Assembly: GCF_002993325.1 (NCBI RefSeq)
Contig: NZ_PVNO01000025.1
Coordinates: forward strand, 62,001-126,000
Length of the DNA: 64,000 nucleotides
From: Alteromonas gracilis
Lineage (GTDB): Bacteria > Pseudomonadota > Gammaproteobacteria > Enterobacterales > Alteromonadaceae
Direction: 5' to 3'
The notes beneath the pieces were generated by a model. It made no database searches. It saw nothing but the letters and a program-made list of their open reading frames with translations, and had not been told where the DNA came from. Positions 9,253 to 18,418 of the stretch are shown piece after piece. The position numbers and the translations under genes were made by a program. Each line of letters begins with the position of its first letter. The stretch's first letter is position 1.

Positions 9253-11615
9253 GCACCACCGCCTCGGCTATCAGCCTGCTGAATGGCAGCTACGGCGTTT
9301 AAAACGCGCTCAGGTGTAGCTGGAGTATCTAGCTGCGGGTCGATGGTGTAGCCTGATAAGCTTGAAATCGCGTCCTTTAGCGCACACCAAACCGATATCG
9401 CTAGCATGAATGGTGGTTCACCCACGGCTTTTGAGTGATAGATACTGTCTTCAGCATTTTTTCTACCAAATAGCTTCACGTTAAATTCCTTTGGCGTATC
9501 GCCAATGGCAGGAATCTTATATGTGGCCATGTTTTCGCTAATTAATTTGCCGTTTTCGTTCCACTTTAAGTCTTCTGTGGTAAGCCAGCCCATTCCTTGA
9601 ATAAATGCGCCCTCTATTTGACCAATATCAATGGCAGGGTTAAGACTGTTGCCCACATCGTGTATCACGTTCACTTTATCAACCGTGTATTCGCCGGTAA
9701 GTGTATCGATAGAAACCTCGCTCATCGACACGCCATAAGCAAAGTAGAAAAACGGTCTGCCTTCACCGGTATCGCGGTTGTACTGAAGTTTAGGTGTCTT
9801 GTAAAAGCCGCTTGAAGACAAAGATACCCGTGCAAAATACGCCTGTTGAACAAGCTCTGGAAAACGTATTCGGTGTTCACCTAAAGCCACGTAACCATTG
9901 CTGAATTGAACGTCTCCCGCCTTCGCTTCTTGATCAAGGCTTTTCGCAAAGCATTCCGATAAACGTGCTTTAAGCGTGATACACGCGTTTTGGACGGCTT
10001 TACCGTTTAAGTCTGTTCCGCTCGACGCTGCCGTTGGTGATGTGTTGGGTACTTTGTCGGTTCGCGTAGCGGTCACTTCAATCATGTCCAATTCTACGCC
10101 GAACTCGTTCGCCGCGATTTGGCCTATTTTTGTGTGCAAACCTTGACCCATCTCGGTGCCGCCATGGTTTACCTGAATGCTCCCGTCCGTGTAGATATGA
10201 ACCAGCGCTCCAGCTTGGTTAAGGTGTTTGGCGGTAAAGGAAATGCCAAATTTAACCGGCGTTAATGCAATCCCTTTCTTAATTACTGGGCTTTCTCTGT
10301 TAAATGCACTAATCGCTTCTCGACGCTGCCAGTAATGGGCGCTCTCTTCTAATTCGCCAATCATTTCTGGCAAAAGGTTGTGCTCAATTTCCATACCATA
10401 GGGCGTGGTAGTACCCGTTGTAGGTCCATACAAATTGCGCTTTCTAACTGAAAGAGGATCGCTACCGATGGCACGAGCAATTTTATCCATCATAGCTTCC
10501 GCCATGATCATTCCCTGAGGGCCACCGAAGCCGCGATAAGCGGTATGTGACACCATGTTAGTTTGCAGCCTGTGACCCGTGATGTCGCTATCACCAAGGA
10601 AGTAGCCGTTGTCTGCATGAAACATGGCTCTATCTACAATCGCATCAGATAAGTCAGGAGAGTGCCCACATATACCATTTATCGTCATGCGGGTGGCGTT
10701 AATTTTACCTGTACTATCGAACGCTATATCAAAAGAATTTTCAAAGGGGTGGCGTTTACCCGTTACATGCATATCGGTAAAGCGAGGAAGGCGAAGCTTT
10801 ACTGCACAATTATTGCGGTGCGCTAGTAACGCTGCAATACAAGCCCATTGTGCCGCCTGCGTTTCTTTTCCACCAAAACCACCGCCCATTCTTCGCATGT
10901 CTACCATTACGCGGTGCAACTTTACGTCTAGTACCTCGGCAACTAGCTTTTGAACTTCGCTTGGGTGTTGGCTGGAGGTGTAGATTTTCATGCGATCTTC
11001 TTCATCAGGGATCGCGAGGCTTACTTGACCTTCTAAGTACATATGTTCTTGGCCGCCAATGCTAAGCGAACCCGATGCATGATGCGTAGCGTTAGCGAAA
11101 GCGTCATCAACACGCTCAGAGTGTTGGCCGAATTTATGTAATGGGCGTACAAACGTCTGCTGCCTATGAGCTTCATCTGCACTAAGTACTGGCGCGACCT
11201 CAGTGACATTAATCTCGCCCTTTAAGGCTGCTTGGCGCGCCAACGTGACTGATGTGGCCAGTACGGCAAACACCGGCTGGCCGAAAAACTTAACTTCGCC
11301 ATTAGCAAGTAAGGGATCGCCCTCAAAAACGGGGCCGATGTCTTTATGCCCGGGAACATCTTCAATAGTTACCACGTCAACCACGCCTTCACTTTCACGC
11401 ACAGCGTTAAGGTTTATGCTGTTGATGGTGCCTTTAGCACATTGGCTTAAGCCAACCGCGGCGTAGAGCGTACCTTGCGGTTCAACGATATCATCAACGT
11501 AGTTAGCACTGCCTTGAACTTGGCGCTCGGCACTTTCATGTCTTTTTGACGTGTGAACGACGCCTTGATTTTTGTTTTCGTCTTCTGAGAAAGGGGTGTT
11601 AATTAACTTACGCAT
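9249..11615 (-). CDS. xdhB: Xanthine dehydrogenase molybdenum-binding subunit
   Basis: The 788-residue large subunit oxidises hypoxanthine and xanthine to urate. It has the a/b hammerhead domain (about 25-140) and the molybdopterin-binding domains. Cofactor-site motifs include GGFGGKE, AYRGFGGPQG and GGTEMGQGLHTK. The catalytic Glu is expected in the AVGEPPFMLA motif near the C-terminus. Length fits the bipartite bacterial enzyme of the XdhB type (about 780). No signal peptide is present, so it is cytosolic. It overlaps xdhA by 8 bases and xdhC by 4. Confidence 0.96.
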   Translation of the reverse strand: MRKLINTPFSEDENKNQGVVHTSKRHESAERQVQGSANYVDDIVEPQGTLYAAVGLSQCAKGTINSINLNAVRESEGVVDVVTIEDVPGHKDIGPVFEGDPLLANGEVKFFGQPVFAVLATSVTLARQAALKGEINVTEVAPVLSADEAHRQQTFVRPLHKFGQHSERVDDAFANATHHASGSLSIGGQEHMYLEGQVSLAIPDEEDRMKIYTSSQHPSEVQKLVAEVLDVKLHRVMVDMRRMGGGFGGKETQAAQWACIAALLAHRNNCAVKLRLPRFTDMHVTGKRHPFENSFDIAFDSTGKINATRMTINGICGHSPDLSDAIVDRAMFHADNGYFLGDSDITGHRLQTNMVSHTAYRGFGGPQGMIMAEAMMDKIARAIGSDPLSVRKRNLYGPTTGTTTPYGMEIEHNLLPEMIGELEESAHYWQRREAISAFNRESPVIKKGIALTPVKFGISFTAKHLNQAGALVHIYTDGSIQVNHGGTEMGQGLHTKIGQIAANEFGVELDMIEVTATRTDKVPNTSPTAASSGTDLNGKAVQNACITLKARLSECFAKSLDQEAKAGDVQFSNGYVALGEHRIRFPELVQQAYFARVSLSSSGFYKTPKLQYNRDTGEGRPFFYFAYGVSMSEVSIDTLTGEYTVDKVNVIHDVGNSLNPAIDIGQIEGAFIQGMGWLTTEDLKWNENGKLISENMATYKIPAIGDTPKEFNVKLFGRKNAEDSIYHSKAVGEPPFMLAISVWCALKDAISSLSGYTIDPQLDTPATPERVLNAVAAIQQADSRGGGA

Positions 11616-13053
11616 GTTGCACCACTCGTGTTTCTATTTTGCTTACCGACTGATGCTCTAACCAGAAGCGATGCCACAAGTTGGCTAAAACTGTTTTGCG
11701 GTACTCGGCGGTGGCGCGCACATCGTCTATGGGCGAGAAGGCATCAAACAGTATTTGCTTACCTAAGTTCAAGCACTCTTTGCTAGAAAATTGTTTACCA
11801 ATAAGTGCGCTTTCAAGCGCACTGGAGGTTATCGGTGTTGCCGCTACGCCACCAAAACCACTGCTAATCGCTTCTATTTTGCCATCCTCAATGGTGACAT
11901 TAAACACGGCACATACCGCCGAAATATCATCTTCAAATCGCTTGGAAATTTTATAAGCGGCCAACACTTGATTAGATTGTTTTAAGGGAATTTCTATGGC
12001 GCTGATCCACTCACCATGTGCTAATTGTGTTTCGCGATAACCAGTAAAGAACGCGCTAATAGGAACGGTGCGCTTTTCATTGCCATTGTCCAAATGCAGC
12101 GTTGCGTTCAGGGCGAGTAAAAGGGGCGGCATGTCCCCAATAGGTGAAGCATTCGCCACGTTTCCACCAATGGTTGCCTGATTACGAATAGGTAAGGACG
12201 CAAAGCGTGTGACGAGTTCTGCCACTTGTGGAAAAGATCCTAACAAGTCAGGCGCGACATCACTGAGCGGAAGCGCTGCACCAAAAACGATAGAATGCTC
12301 ATTTTTGGTGCGTTGTTTAAGTGCATCAATATGTGTCAGGCTAATTAAGGTATCGACTTTTTTTAGCTGCTGTGTGAACTGCAAACTTAGGTCAGTGCTT
12401 CCTGCTACTAACTGCGCATCTGGATAGGCGGCAATCAGCGCTTTTAATTCTTCGCGAGAGGACGGTGTATGAATGTTGCCTGTACCCGTTGGGGCAGTGC
12501 GCTCTAGCGACTTTAATGTAGCCAACGTTTTTTCTTGGGCAGCGGTAAATTTATCGTTTGGCGCGCTTTCACATACCGCCATTGTGGCATCGATAATAGG
12601 GCGATAGCCGGTGCATCGACACAAGTTGCCAGATAATGCATGAAGTACGTCATCTCTATCGGGCTTACTATCACTATGATACAGCGCAAACATAGACATG
12701 ATGAAACCAGGGGTACAAAAACCACATTGGGAGCCGTGATGTTCAACTAAAGCCTGTTGAACAGGATGCAAGTGTTTACCATCGCTTAAATGTTCAACAA
12801 ATATTAGCTGTTTACCGTGTACTGCACTCATTAGCGTAATACAGCTATTCACCGTTCGATAGTGAAGCTTGGTTCCATTATTCGTAGTTACAGGCTCCGT
12901 AAGTACAACAGTACAAGCGCCGCAGTCACCTGCCGCACAACCTTCTTTAGTGCCTGTTTGTTTACGATGTTCGCGTATAAATTGCAGAAGGGTGAGGTCG
13001 GCTCGCGCTTCATTAATCTCAACGATATCGTTATTTATTAGAAAGCGAATCAT
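11608..13053 (-). CDS. xdhA: Xanthine dehydrogenase small subunit (2Fe-2S and FAD)
   Basis: This 481-residue protein carries two [2Fe-2S] clusters and FAD and passes electrons to NAD. Cluster motifs GCAAGDCGAC, CGFCTPGF and NLCRCTGYRP lie in the first 155 residues. The FAD-binding domain follows, with QATIGGNVANASPIGD near residue 300. I place the start at the ATG at 13053, because a GAAGG site is correctly spaced for it. The GTG two codons earlier would sit too close to that site. It is the first gene of the purine operon, and a RutR-like box lies 66 bases upstream. Confidence 0.95.
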   Translation of the reverse strand: MIRFLINNDIVEINEARADLTLLQFIREHRKQTGTKEGCAAGDCGACTVVLTEPVTTNNGTKLHYRTVNSCITLMSAVHGKQLIFVEHLSDGKHLHPVQQALVEHHGSQCGFCTPGFIMSMFALYHSDSKPDRDDVLHALSGNLCRCTGYRPIIDATMAVCESAPNDKFTAAQEKTLATLKSLERTAPTGTGNIHTPSSREELKALIAAYPDAQLVAGSTDLSLQFTQQLKKVDTLISLTHIDALKQRTKNEHSIVFGAALPLSDVAPDLLGSFPQVAELVTRFASLPIRNQATIGGNVANASPIGDMPPLLLALNATLHLDNGNEKRTVPISAFFTGYRETQLAHGEWISAIEIPLKQSNQVLAAYKISKRFEDDISAVCAVFNVTIEDGKIEAISSGFGGVAATPITSSALESALIGKQFSSKECLNLGKQILFDAFSPIDDVRATAEYRKTVLANLWHRFWLEHQSVSKIETRVVQHA

Positions 13054-13118
13054 ACTCACACCTTCTTTCTATGTTCATTCTTGTATCCGTTAATATAGCT
13101 GTATTTTTTCAATAAAAG

Positions 13119-13134
13119 TAGACCATATGGTCAA
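13119..13134. promoter_or_regulatory. RutR-like operator upstream of xdhA
   Basis: TAGACCATATGGTCAA differs from the E. coli RutR consensus TTGACCAnnTGGTCAA at one base. Its core GACCATATGGTC is a perfect 12-bp palindrome. Read on the minus strand, TTGACC could also serve as the -35 element of the xdhA promoter, which fits repression. It lies in the 380-base region between xdhA and the divergent TetR-family gene; nothing else clear was seen there. Confidence 0.7.
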
Positions 13135-13433
13135 TTTTTTGCTTATAAAAAAAGGCCGGGTTATAAAAGGCCAAGATTTTGCACAAATAAGTAGAGGGTA
13201 AATAAACGCTTCAGCCACCCTCTTTTTTGCATAGTTAATAAAGACAAGGCAAGATTCGTGCAAGGTTTTACAAAAATGCATAAGTCGAGCTTTGGTATAA
13301 TAAACACCTTAGTTGAGTGGCGTGTATACTCTGTAGCATCGCGTTATCAATAAATGCTAACCTATCGAAATACATGCAGCATTTGTTGGACCTGTGTGCT
13401 TGCAAGGTAATTTGCAAAGGAATTAAAAGAATA

Positions 13434-14078
13434 ATGATGAAGGTAAAAAGTGTCGACGCTGGCGTTGGCGCTATGAATAGAAGAAAGATACTCCAAGCCG
13501 CCGAGAAGTGCTTTGCGCAATTTGGTTTTAAAGGAACTGCCGTTCAAAAGATTGCCGACGAAGCAGGGCTGCCAAAAACTAACGTTTTATATTACTTCAA
13601 AACCAAGCAAGAACTTTATGTTGCAGTTCTAGAAGAAACCCTGTCACTCTGGAACTCGCGTTTTGATAAAGCCACGGTAGAAGATGATCCGGCAGAGGTA
13701 TTGGCAAATTACATTGCTGAGAAAATGGAAGTATCGCGAACCCATCCTATGGCTTCAAAAATTTTCGCGATGGAAATAATAAACGGTGCGCAAAATCTCA
13801 GTGGATACTTTGACGAAGAGCACGCACTTTGGATGAAAGGACGACTCGCCGTCATTGATGCGTGGGTTAACGCGGGTAAGCTTCCTCCCATTGAAGGTGA
13901 ATATTTACTTTACACCATCTGGGCAAGTACCCAGCACTATGCTGACTTTTCTGCGCAAATCACTCGTCTTCGCGGTAAAAAAATGACAAAAGCGGATTTT
14001 GAGGACGCCACAAGGCAGGTTGTTAAGCTAGTGCTCGGCGGTTGTGGGTTGTCTGTGCCTGAAAGTTTCGAGGTGTAG
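13434..14078 (+). CDS. TetR/AcrR-family regulator, RutR-like
   Basis: The 214-residue protein has an N-terminal TetR helix-turn-helix (AAEKCFAQFGFKGTAVQKIADEAGLPKT, then the typical LYYFKTKQEL). Its C-terminal domain resembles RutR/YcdC (the region around HPMASKIFAMEIINGA). The frame stays open further upstream, but the ATG at 13434 follows an AAAGGA site and the family N-terminus fits it. RutR of E. coli senses pyrimidines. Here the gene sits next to purine genes and four RutR-like boxes lie in front of purine genes, so a purine or a catabolite is the likelier ligand. It is transcribed together with puuE (one base between stop and start). Confidence 0.88.
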   Translation: MMKVKSVDAGVGAMNRRKILQAAEKCFAQFGFKGTAVQKIADEAGLPKTNVLYYFKTKQELYVAVLEETLSLWNSRFDKATVEDDPAEVLANYIAEKMEVSRTHPMASKIFAMEIINGAQNLSGYFDEEHALWMKGRLAVIDAWVNAGKLPPIEGEYLLYTIWASTQHYADFSAQITRLRGKKMTKADFEDATRQVVKLVLGGCGLSVPESFEV

Positions 14079-14079
14079 T

Positions 14080-15009
14080 ATGACAGAGTCTGTATATCCT
14101 CGTGATCTCGTTGGATATGGCCAACATGTCCCCCATGCGAACTGGCCGGACGGAGCAAAAATAGCCGTTCAGTTCGTATTAAACTATGAAGAAGGCGGTG
14201 AAAACTGCGTACTTCATGGCGACGAGGCTTCAGAGATTTTCTTGTCAGAAATTATTGGCGCACAAGCTTATAAAGACCGCCATTTAAGTATGGAATCAAT
14301 TTATGAGTATGGTAGCCGTGCAGGATTTTGGCGCTTGCATCGCTTGCTCAATAAATACCAAATCCCTGTTACTGTCTTTGGGGTAACCATGGCTATGCAG
14401 CGTCACCCAGATGCCGTAAAAGCCATGATGGATTCAGGATGGGAAATTGCGAGTCATGCCATGCGCTGGATACATTACCAAGACATGAGTGAGGAGCAAG
14501 AGCGCAAACAAATAGACGATGCGATTATGCTTCACGAGCAATTAACAGGTGCGAAGCCTGTAGGCTGGTACACAGGAAGAACGAGCCCGAATACGCTTAA
14601 ACTAATCGCAGAAAGAGACGATATTTTATATTGCGCTGATTCTTACGCTGATGATTTGCCCTATTATGACTGCCATTACAGTAAGCCACTGTTGATGGTA
14701 CCGTACACGCTAGATACAAATGATATGCGGTTTGCAACGCCTCAAGGGTTTAATAGTGGGGAGCAATTCTTTACCTACTTAAAAGATGCCTTTGACATCT
14801 TGTATGAAGAGGGGAATGAAGCGCCAAAAATGTTGTCCATCGGTTTGCATAATCGCATTGTAGGTCGACCTGCGCGTATGGCCGCCCTTAAACGCTTTAT
14901 CGAATACATCAAATCTCATGATAAGGTGTGGATAGCTACGCGAGAGCAAATTGCACGTCATTGGTTAGCTAATCATCCTAAAGAGGGTAATGACAAGCCG
15001 CATATCTAG
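14080..15009 (+). CDS. puuE: Allantoinase PuuE (polysaccharide-deacetylase-like)
   Basis: The 309-residue protein is of the PuuE type, a metal-independent allantoinase with the NodB/chitin deacetylase fold that opens S-allantoin to allantoate. The N-terminus YPRDLVGYGQHVPHANWP and the segments VQFVLNYEEGGE and ASHAMRWIHYQDM are highly typical. The ATG at 14080 begins one base after the regulator stop and has a GAGG site. The longer reading frame starting at 14044 would lie inside the upstream gene. It supplies allantoate to the AllC-type enzyme at 30489-31724. Confidence 0.95.
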   Translation: MTESVYPRDLVGYGQHVPHANWPDGAKIAVQFVLNYEEGGENCVLHGDEASEIFLSEIIGAQAYKDRHLSMESIYEYGSRAGFWRLHRLLNKYQIPVTVFGVTMAMQRHPDAVKAMMDSGWEIASHAMRWIHYQDMSEEQERKQIDDAIMLHEQLTGAKPVGWYTGRTSPNTLKLIAERDDILYCADSYADDLPYYDCHYSKPLLMVPYTLDTNDMRFATPQGFNSGEQFFTYLKDAFDILYEEGNEAPKMLSIGLHNRIVGRPARMAALKRFIEYIKSHDKVWIATREQIARHWLANHPKEGNDKPHI

Positions 15010-15103
15010 CGTTTAAAGTACGCGGATACATTCGAAGTATACTGAACAAATGTTCGTGAGTTTGATAGGTCGCTTGCGGATTTGCTTTACAAAGGACAAA
15101 AAC

Positions 15104-15361
15104 ATGAAAACAAAACTAGCCATTATTGCTTTAAGTGCACTAGCCCTGACAGCGTGCTCGAAGCTGACGAAAGAAAACTACGATAAGTTAGAAATGGGGA
15201 TGACTCAGGACGAAGTTGAAGCCATTTTAGGGTCTGCCGACAACTGTGGCAAAACAATGGGCACTATGGCATGTACTTGGGGTAACGAAGACAGCAAGCA
15301 TGTGAAGATTGTATTCATGGGCGATAAAGCGGTTACCTTCACCTACGATGGACTTAAGTAG
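15104..15361 (+). CDS. Small lipoprotein, BamE/SmpA-like fold (DUF3862 type)
   Basis: The 85-residue precursor has a lipoprotein signal with lipobox LTAC (Cys at about residue 18). The mature part, NYDKLEMGMTQDEVEAILG followed by a CTWG segment, resembles the short BamE-like beta proteins annotated as DUF3862. The start at 15104 follows an AAAGGAC site. The function is unknown and nothing ties it to purine breakdown beyond position. Confidence 0.8.
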   Translation: MKTKLAIIALSALALTACSKLTKENYDKLEMGMTQDEVEAILGSADNCGKTMGTMACTWGNEDSKHVKIVFMGDKAVTFTYDGLK

Positions 15362-15393
15362 GCGTGTAGCCTGCGTTATACCAATCTTAAAAG

Positions 15394-15419
15394 AGGTGGC
15401 TTAGAAGCCACCTTTTTTT
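15394..15419 (+). terminator. Rho-independent terminator after the small lipoprotein gene
   Basis: An AGGTGGCT/AGCCACCT 8-bp stem with loop TAGA is followed by a run of seven T. Confidence 0.9.
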
Positions 15420-15433
15420 GTATCCAACGGATA

Positions 15434-15451
15434 GTATAGCGCGCGCTATAC
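15434..15451. repeat. Perfect 18-bp palindrome GTATAGCGCGCGCTATAC
   Basis: A perfect inverted repeat lies between the convergent lipoprotein and AzgA-type permease genes. It has no T run on either side, so it is not an obvious terminator. Its role is unknown. Confidence 0.6.
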
Positions 15452-15469
15452 CCTTTAAACGAAAGCGAC

Positions 15470-16801
15470 TTATTTCAAGTCGAGTAAATATCTAAGTAAG
15501 AAAACAATAGCTAGAGCGTAGGTGAGCGGCGTAACTTCTTTAAATTTGCCCGTGCCAACCTTAATTCCCACGTAGGTTATAAAACCAAGGGCGATACCTT
15601 CGCTGATACTGAATGTGAGCGGCATCGCAATGAGTGCTACTGATGCGGTAGCCAGGGCCCCCAGGTCATCAAAATCGACTTGCCGAATAGACTCCATCAT
15701 CAAAATCCCAACCATAAGCAGCGCTGGCGTGGTAGCCATAAGCGGAATGACTTTCATCAATGGCGTCAAAAAAAGTGATAATAAAAAGCACACTGAAACC
15801 ACCACTGCTGTCAGACCCGTTCTGCCACCAGCAGAAACGCCGGTAGCGGATTCAACGTAGCTGGTGACAGGGGATGTGCCTACCAATGCACCTGCAACGC
15901 TTGCCGAAGCATCGGCTGTCATGGCAGCACCAATTTTAGGCAGTTTTCCTTCAGGAGTTAAAAGGTTTGCTTTGCGAGAAACACCAATTAACGTTCCAAT
16001 GGTATCGAACATATTGACAAACATAAGTGCGAAAATAAGGTCCCAGGTCTCTGCCAGATGATCGATAGGGTACCAAAAATCCATTGCCATAAAGGTATTT
16101 GAAATAGATTCTGGCATGCCCACAACGGCTGTGGGTGTTGCCGTTAATGTGCCGTTTTCTGTCGGTATAAAGGCACCAATAAGCGTGAGCGTTACAATTG
16201 AAATCAAAATAGCGCCAGTTACGCGCTTAACCATCAAAACAATGGTAAATATAATACCAACCAAAGCAAGCATTACAGCGGGTTCTGAAAGGTCGCCAAG
16301 CTGAACAAAGGTCGCTGGGTTATCAACGATCAGACCCGCATTTTTAAGACCGATAAAAGCGATGAACAAGCCTATTCCGCATTGAACCCCTATTTTTAAC
16401 GATGGCGGAATTGATTCGGCGATTTTAGTTCGAACACCCGTAAGCGAAAGAAGTAGAAAAAGAATACCGTTCCAAAACACAATGCCCAGCGCGGCTTCCC
16501 AAGGAACCTCTCTACCAAGGCAAATAGTAAACGCGAAAAACGCATTTAACCCCATACCTGGTGCTAGAGCGATAGGGTAGTTTGTCATAAGCGCCATCAT
16601 CAGCGTGCCGATACAAGCTGCCAGTGCTGTAACCGTAATTAACCCCTCAACGGGCATGCCGCTAAGCCCTAAAATGCCAGGGTTTACAACAAGTATGTAT
16701 GACATGGCTGCGAACGTGGTAAGTCCTGCAATAATCTCTGTTCTTACCGTGGTTCCGTGTTCCTGCAGCTTAAAAAGCCGCTCAATAACGTTGTTAGACA
16801 T
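15470..16801 (-). CDS. NCS2-type (AzgA-like) purine permease
   Basis: The 443-residue membrane protein belongs to the AzgA branch of NCS2, proton symporters for adenine, guanine and hypoxanthine. The N-terminus ERLFKLQEHGTTVRTEIIAGLTTFAAMSYILVVNP is characteristic, as is the TSPVTSYVESATGVSAGGRTG region. It has about 12-14 membrane segments. I choose the ATG at 16801 over the TTG one codon earlier. A RutR-like box lies 55 bases upstream. Probable role: import of purine bases for the neighbouring deaminases. Which base it carries is not decidable here. Confidence 0.92.
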   Translation of the reverse strand: MSNNVIERLFKLQEHGTTVRTEIIAGLTTFAAMSYILVVNPGILGLSGMPVEGLITVTALAACIGTLMMALMTNYPIALAPGMGLNAFFAFTICLGREVPWEAALGIVFWNGILFLLLSLTGVRTKIAESIPPSLKIGVQCGIGLFIAFIGLKNAGLIVDNPATFVQLGDLSEPAVMLALVGIIFTIVLMVKRVTGAILISIVTLTLIGAFIPTENGTLTATPTAVVGMPESISNTFMAMDFWYPIDHLAETWDLIFALMFVNMFDTIGTLIGVSRKANLLTPEGKLPKIGAAMTADASASVAGALVGTSPVTSYVESATGVSAGGRTGLTAVVVSVCFLLSLFLTPLMKVIPLMATTPALLMVGILMMESIRQVDFDDLGALATASVALIAMPLTFSISEGIALGFITYVGIKVGTGKFKEVTPLTYALAIVFLLRYLLDLK

Positions 16802-16855
16802 CAAGAGTTCTCTGTATGTGTTTCACTAAGTATTTTGTGCATGGAAAGCAATAAA

Positions 16856-16871
16856 CTGACCAGTTAGTCAA
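16856..16871. promoter_or_regulatory. RutR-like operator between the purine permease and adenine deaminase genes
   Basis: CTGACCAGTTAGTCAA differs from TTGACCAnnTGGTCAA at two bases. It lies in the 320-base divergent region and could serve either gene, but is much nearer the permease (55 bases). Nothing else certain was seen in that region. Confidence 0.6.
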
Positions 16872-17123
16872 CTTGTTGGTGCGTTTTGTGCTAACTTACA
16901 ATGTAGTACAGTGATCAAGTAACAATCACTGTGTGACTCAACGTCACTAGCCAGGCAGCCTACGAGCAGCCATGCGGTTTAGAAACAATAAAAACAACGT
17001 TAAAAAAACCGCAAACAAAACCTAAATGAGCAATAGAACTCGTTTACAGATAGCATTAAAGATAAACTAATACGCACTAAACTAATGCGATTGCATCGTT
17101 ATAGTGCAATTAAGTGAGGGGCC

Positions 17124-18122
17124 ATGTCGCTGTCATCAATAATTAACAACATTCCAAAGGCCGAATTGCATCTGCATATAGAAGGAAGCTTAACGCCTGA
17201 ACTCATGTGGCGCCTAGCTAAGAAACATAGTGTAACACTACCCTATGCTAACGTGGAAGAGATAGAAGCAGCGTATAACTTTGAAGATTTACAGAGTTTT
17301 CTAGATTTATATTACGCAGGAGCAGGAGTGTTAAGGGACGAAGAAGACTTCTTCACCTTAATGTGGGAATACTTATCACGGTGTTTCGACGACAATATTG
17401 TTCATACTGAAATCATGTTTGACCCGCAAACCCACACGGAGAGGGGAATAAGCTTTGATGTGTTTATGGCAGGGTTTCTGCGCGCAATGACCAAGGCCAA
17501 AGAAGAGTACGGTATCAGCAGTTATCTTATAATGTCTTTCTTGCGCCATCTATCAGAGGACGACGCTTTTAAAACATTGGAAGAGGCAAAACCATACTAC
17601 GAGCATATAACAGCCGTGGGGCTTGATAGCTCTGAACTTGGTCACCCACCTTCAAAATTTGAGCGTGTGTTTAAACACGCGAAATCTCTTGGTTTTAAAA
17701 TTGTTGCTCACGCTGGTGAGGAAGGACCTGCATCATACATCTGGGAAGCCATTGAACTACTAGATGTTGACCGCATTGATCATGGTGTGCGTTGTCAAGA
17801 AGACGATGCATTGATGGCACATTTAAAAGAAAAACAGATACCGCTCACTGTTTGTCCGCTAAGTAATCTGAAGCTTTGTGTGATAGATGATATGAAAGAG
17901 CACAATATCATCGAGCTATTAAATGCGGGGTTGCTGGTAACGGTGAACTCGGACGACCCGACTTATTTTGGGGGCTTCCTAAATGATAATTTTAATGCAT
18001 TACATCAGTCACTGAATTTGGATGAACACACGGTGAGAACACTGGCTGCGAATAGCTTTAAAGCGAGCTTTCTACCTGAAAATGTAAAAGCTGACTTTAT
18101 TGATAAAGTCTTTAACGCTTAA
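17124..18122 (+). CDS. Adenine deaminase (adenosine-deaminase-like family)
   Basis: The 332-residue protein is of the ADA fold. It has the metal motif HLHIEGSL (about residues 15-22), HAGEEGP (about 194-200) and the late SDDP aspartates. The HIEGSL variant and the DPQTHTERGI segment are those of the adenine deaminase subgroup (P. aeruginosa PA0148, yeast Aah1) and not of true adenosine deaminases. It would yield hypoxanthine for XdhAB. The stop codon lies inside the first unit of a tandem repeat. Confidence 0.88.
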   Translation: MSLSSIINNIPKAELHLHIEGSLTPELMWRLAKKHSVTLPYANVEEIEAAYNFEDLQSFLDLYYAGAGVLRDEEDFFTLMWEYLSRCFDDNIVHTEIMFDPQTHTERGISFDVFMAGFLRAMTKAKEEYGISSYLIMSFLRHLSEDDAFKTLEEAKPYYEHITAVGLDSSELGHPPSKFERVFKHAKSLGFKIVAHAGEEGPASYIWEAIELLDVDRIDHGVRCQEDDALMAHLKEKQIPLTVCPLSNLKLCVIDDMKEHNIIELLNAGLLVTVNSDDPTYFGGFLNDNFNALHQSLNLDEHTVRTLAANSFKASFLPENVKADFIDKVFNA

Positions 18123-18240
18123 AAGAGTCTTTAACGATTAAAAGTGTCTTTAACGCTTAAAAGAGTCTTTAACGATTAAAAGTGTCTTTAACGCTTAAAA
18201 GAGTCTTTAATGGTTAAAAGTGTGTTTAACGATTAAAAAT
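18108..18240. repeat. Seven tandem 19-bp repeats beginning at the 3' end of the adenine deaminase gene
   Basis: Seven consecutive 19-base units run from 18108. Two forms alternate, GTCTTTAACGCTTAAAAGA and GTCTTTAACGATTAAAAGT, giving a 38-base higher period. The last two units have diverged. The first unit contains the last codons and TAA stop of the gene (Val-Phe-Asn-Ala-stop), so the array looks like duplication of the gene end. Each unit is itself nearly palindromic (CTTTAA / TTAAAAG). Confidence 0.95.
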
Positions 18241-18246
18241 ACTTTG

Positions 18247-18282
18247 GCCCTTTAAAACGCCGCTCACGGTATAAAGGGCTTT
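18247..18282 (+). terminator. Possible terminator after the repeat array
   Basis: A GCCCTTTA/TAAAGGGC 8-bp stem with a 17-base loop is followed by a short T run. It is weak. The rest of 18283-18418 shows nothing. Confidence 0.4.
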
Positions 18283-18418
18283 CAATAGTGAACGTGTAGG
18301 CACGCAAAGTGGCAGGTTAAGCCGGCACTAATCCAATTCATGTACTGCAGCCAAATCATCCTTCGAGGTAAGAACTGCTATGGCCTCAATAGGGCATACG
18401 GCTTTAGCAGGACTGACG

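Noticed and set aside
10624..10953. Plus-strand frames inside xdhB
   Set aside because: They are shadows of a well-supported xanthine dehydrogenase gene with GGFGGKE and related motifs.
13317..13433. Longer N-terminus for the TetR-family regulator
   Set aside because: The 39 extra residues are unlike the family and no ribosome site precedes 13317; the ATG at 13434 has AAAGGA.
18108..18240. CRISPR-like array
   Set aside because: Units are directly adjacent with no spacers, and no cas gene is near. It is a simple tandem repeat.
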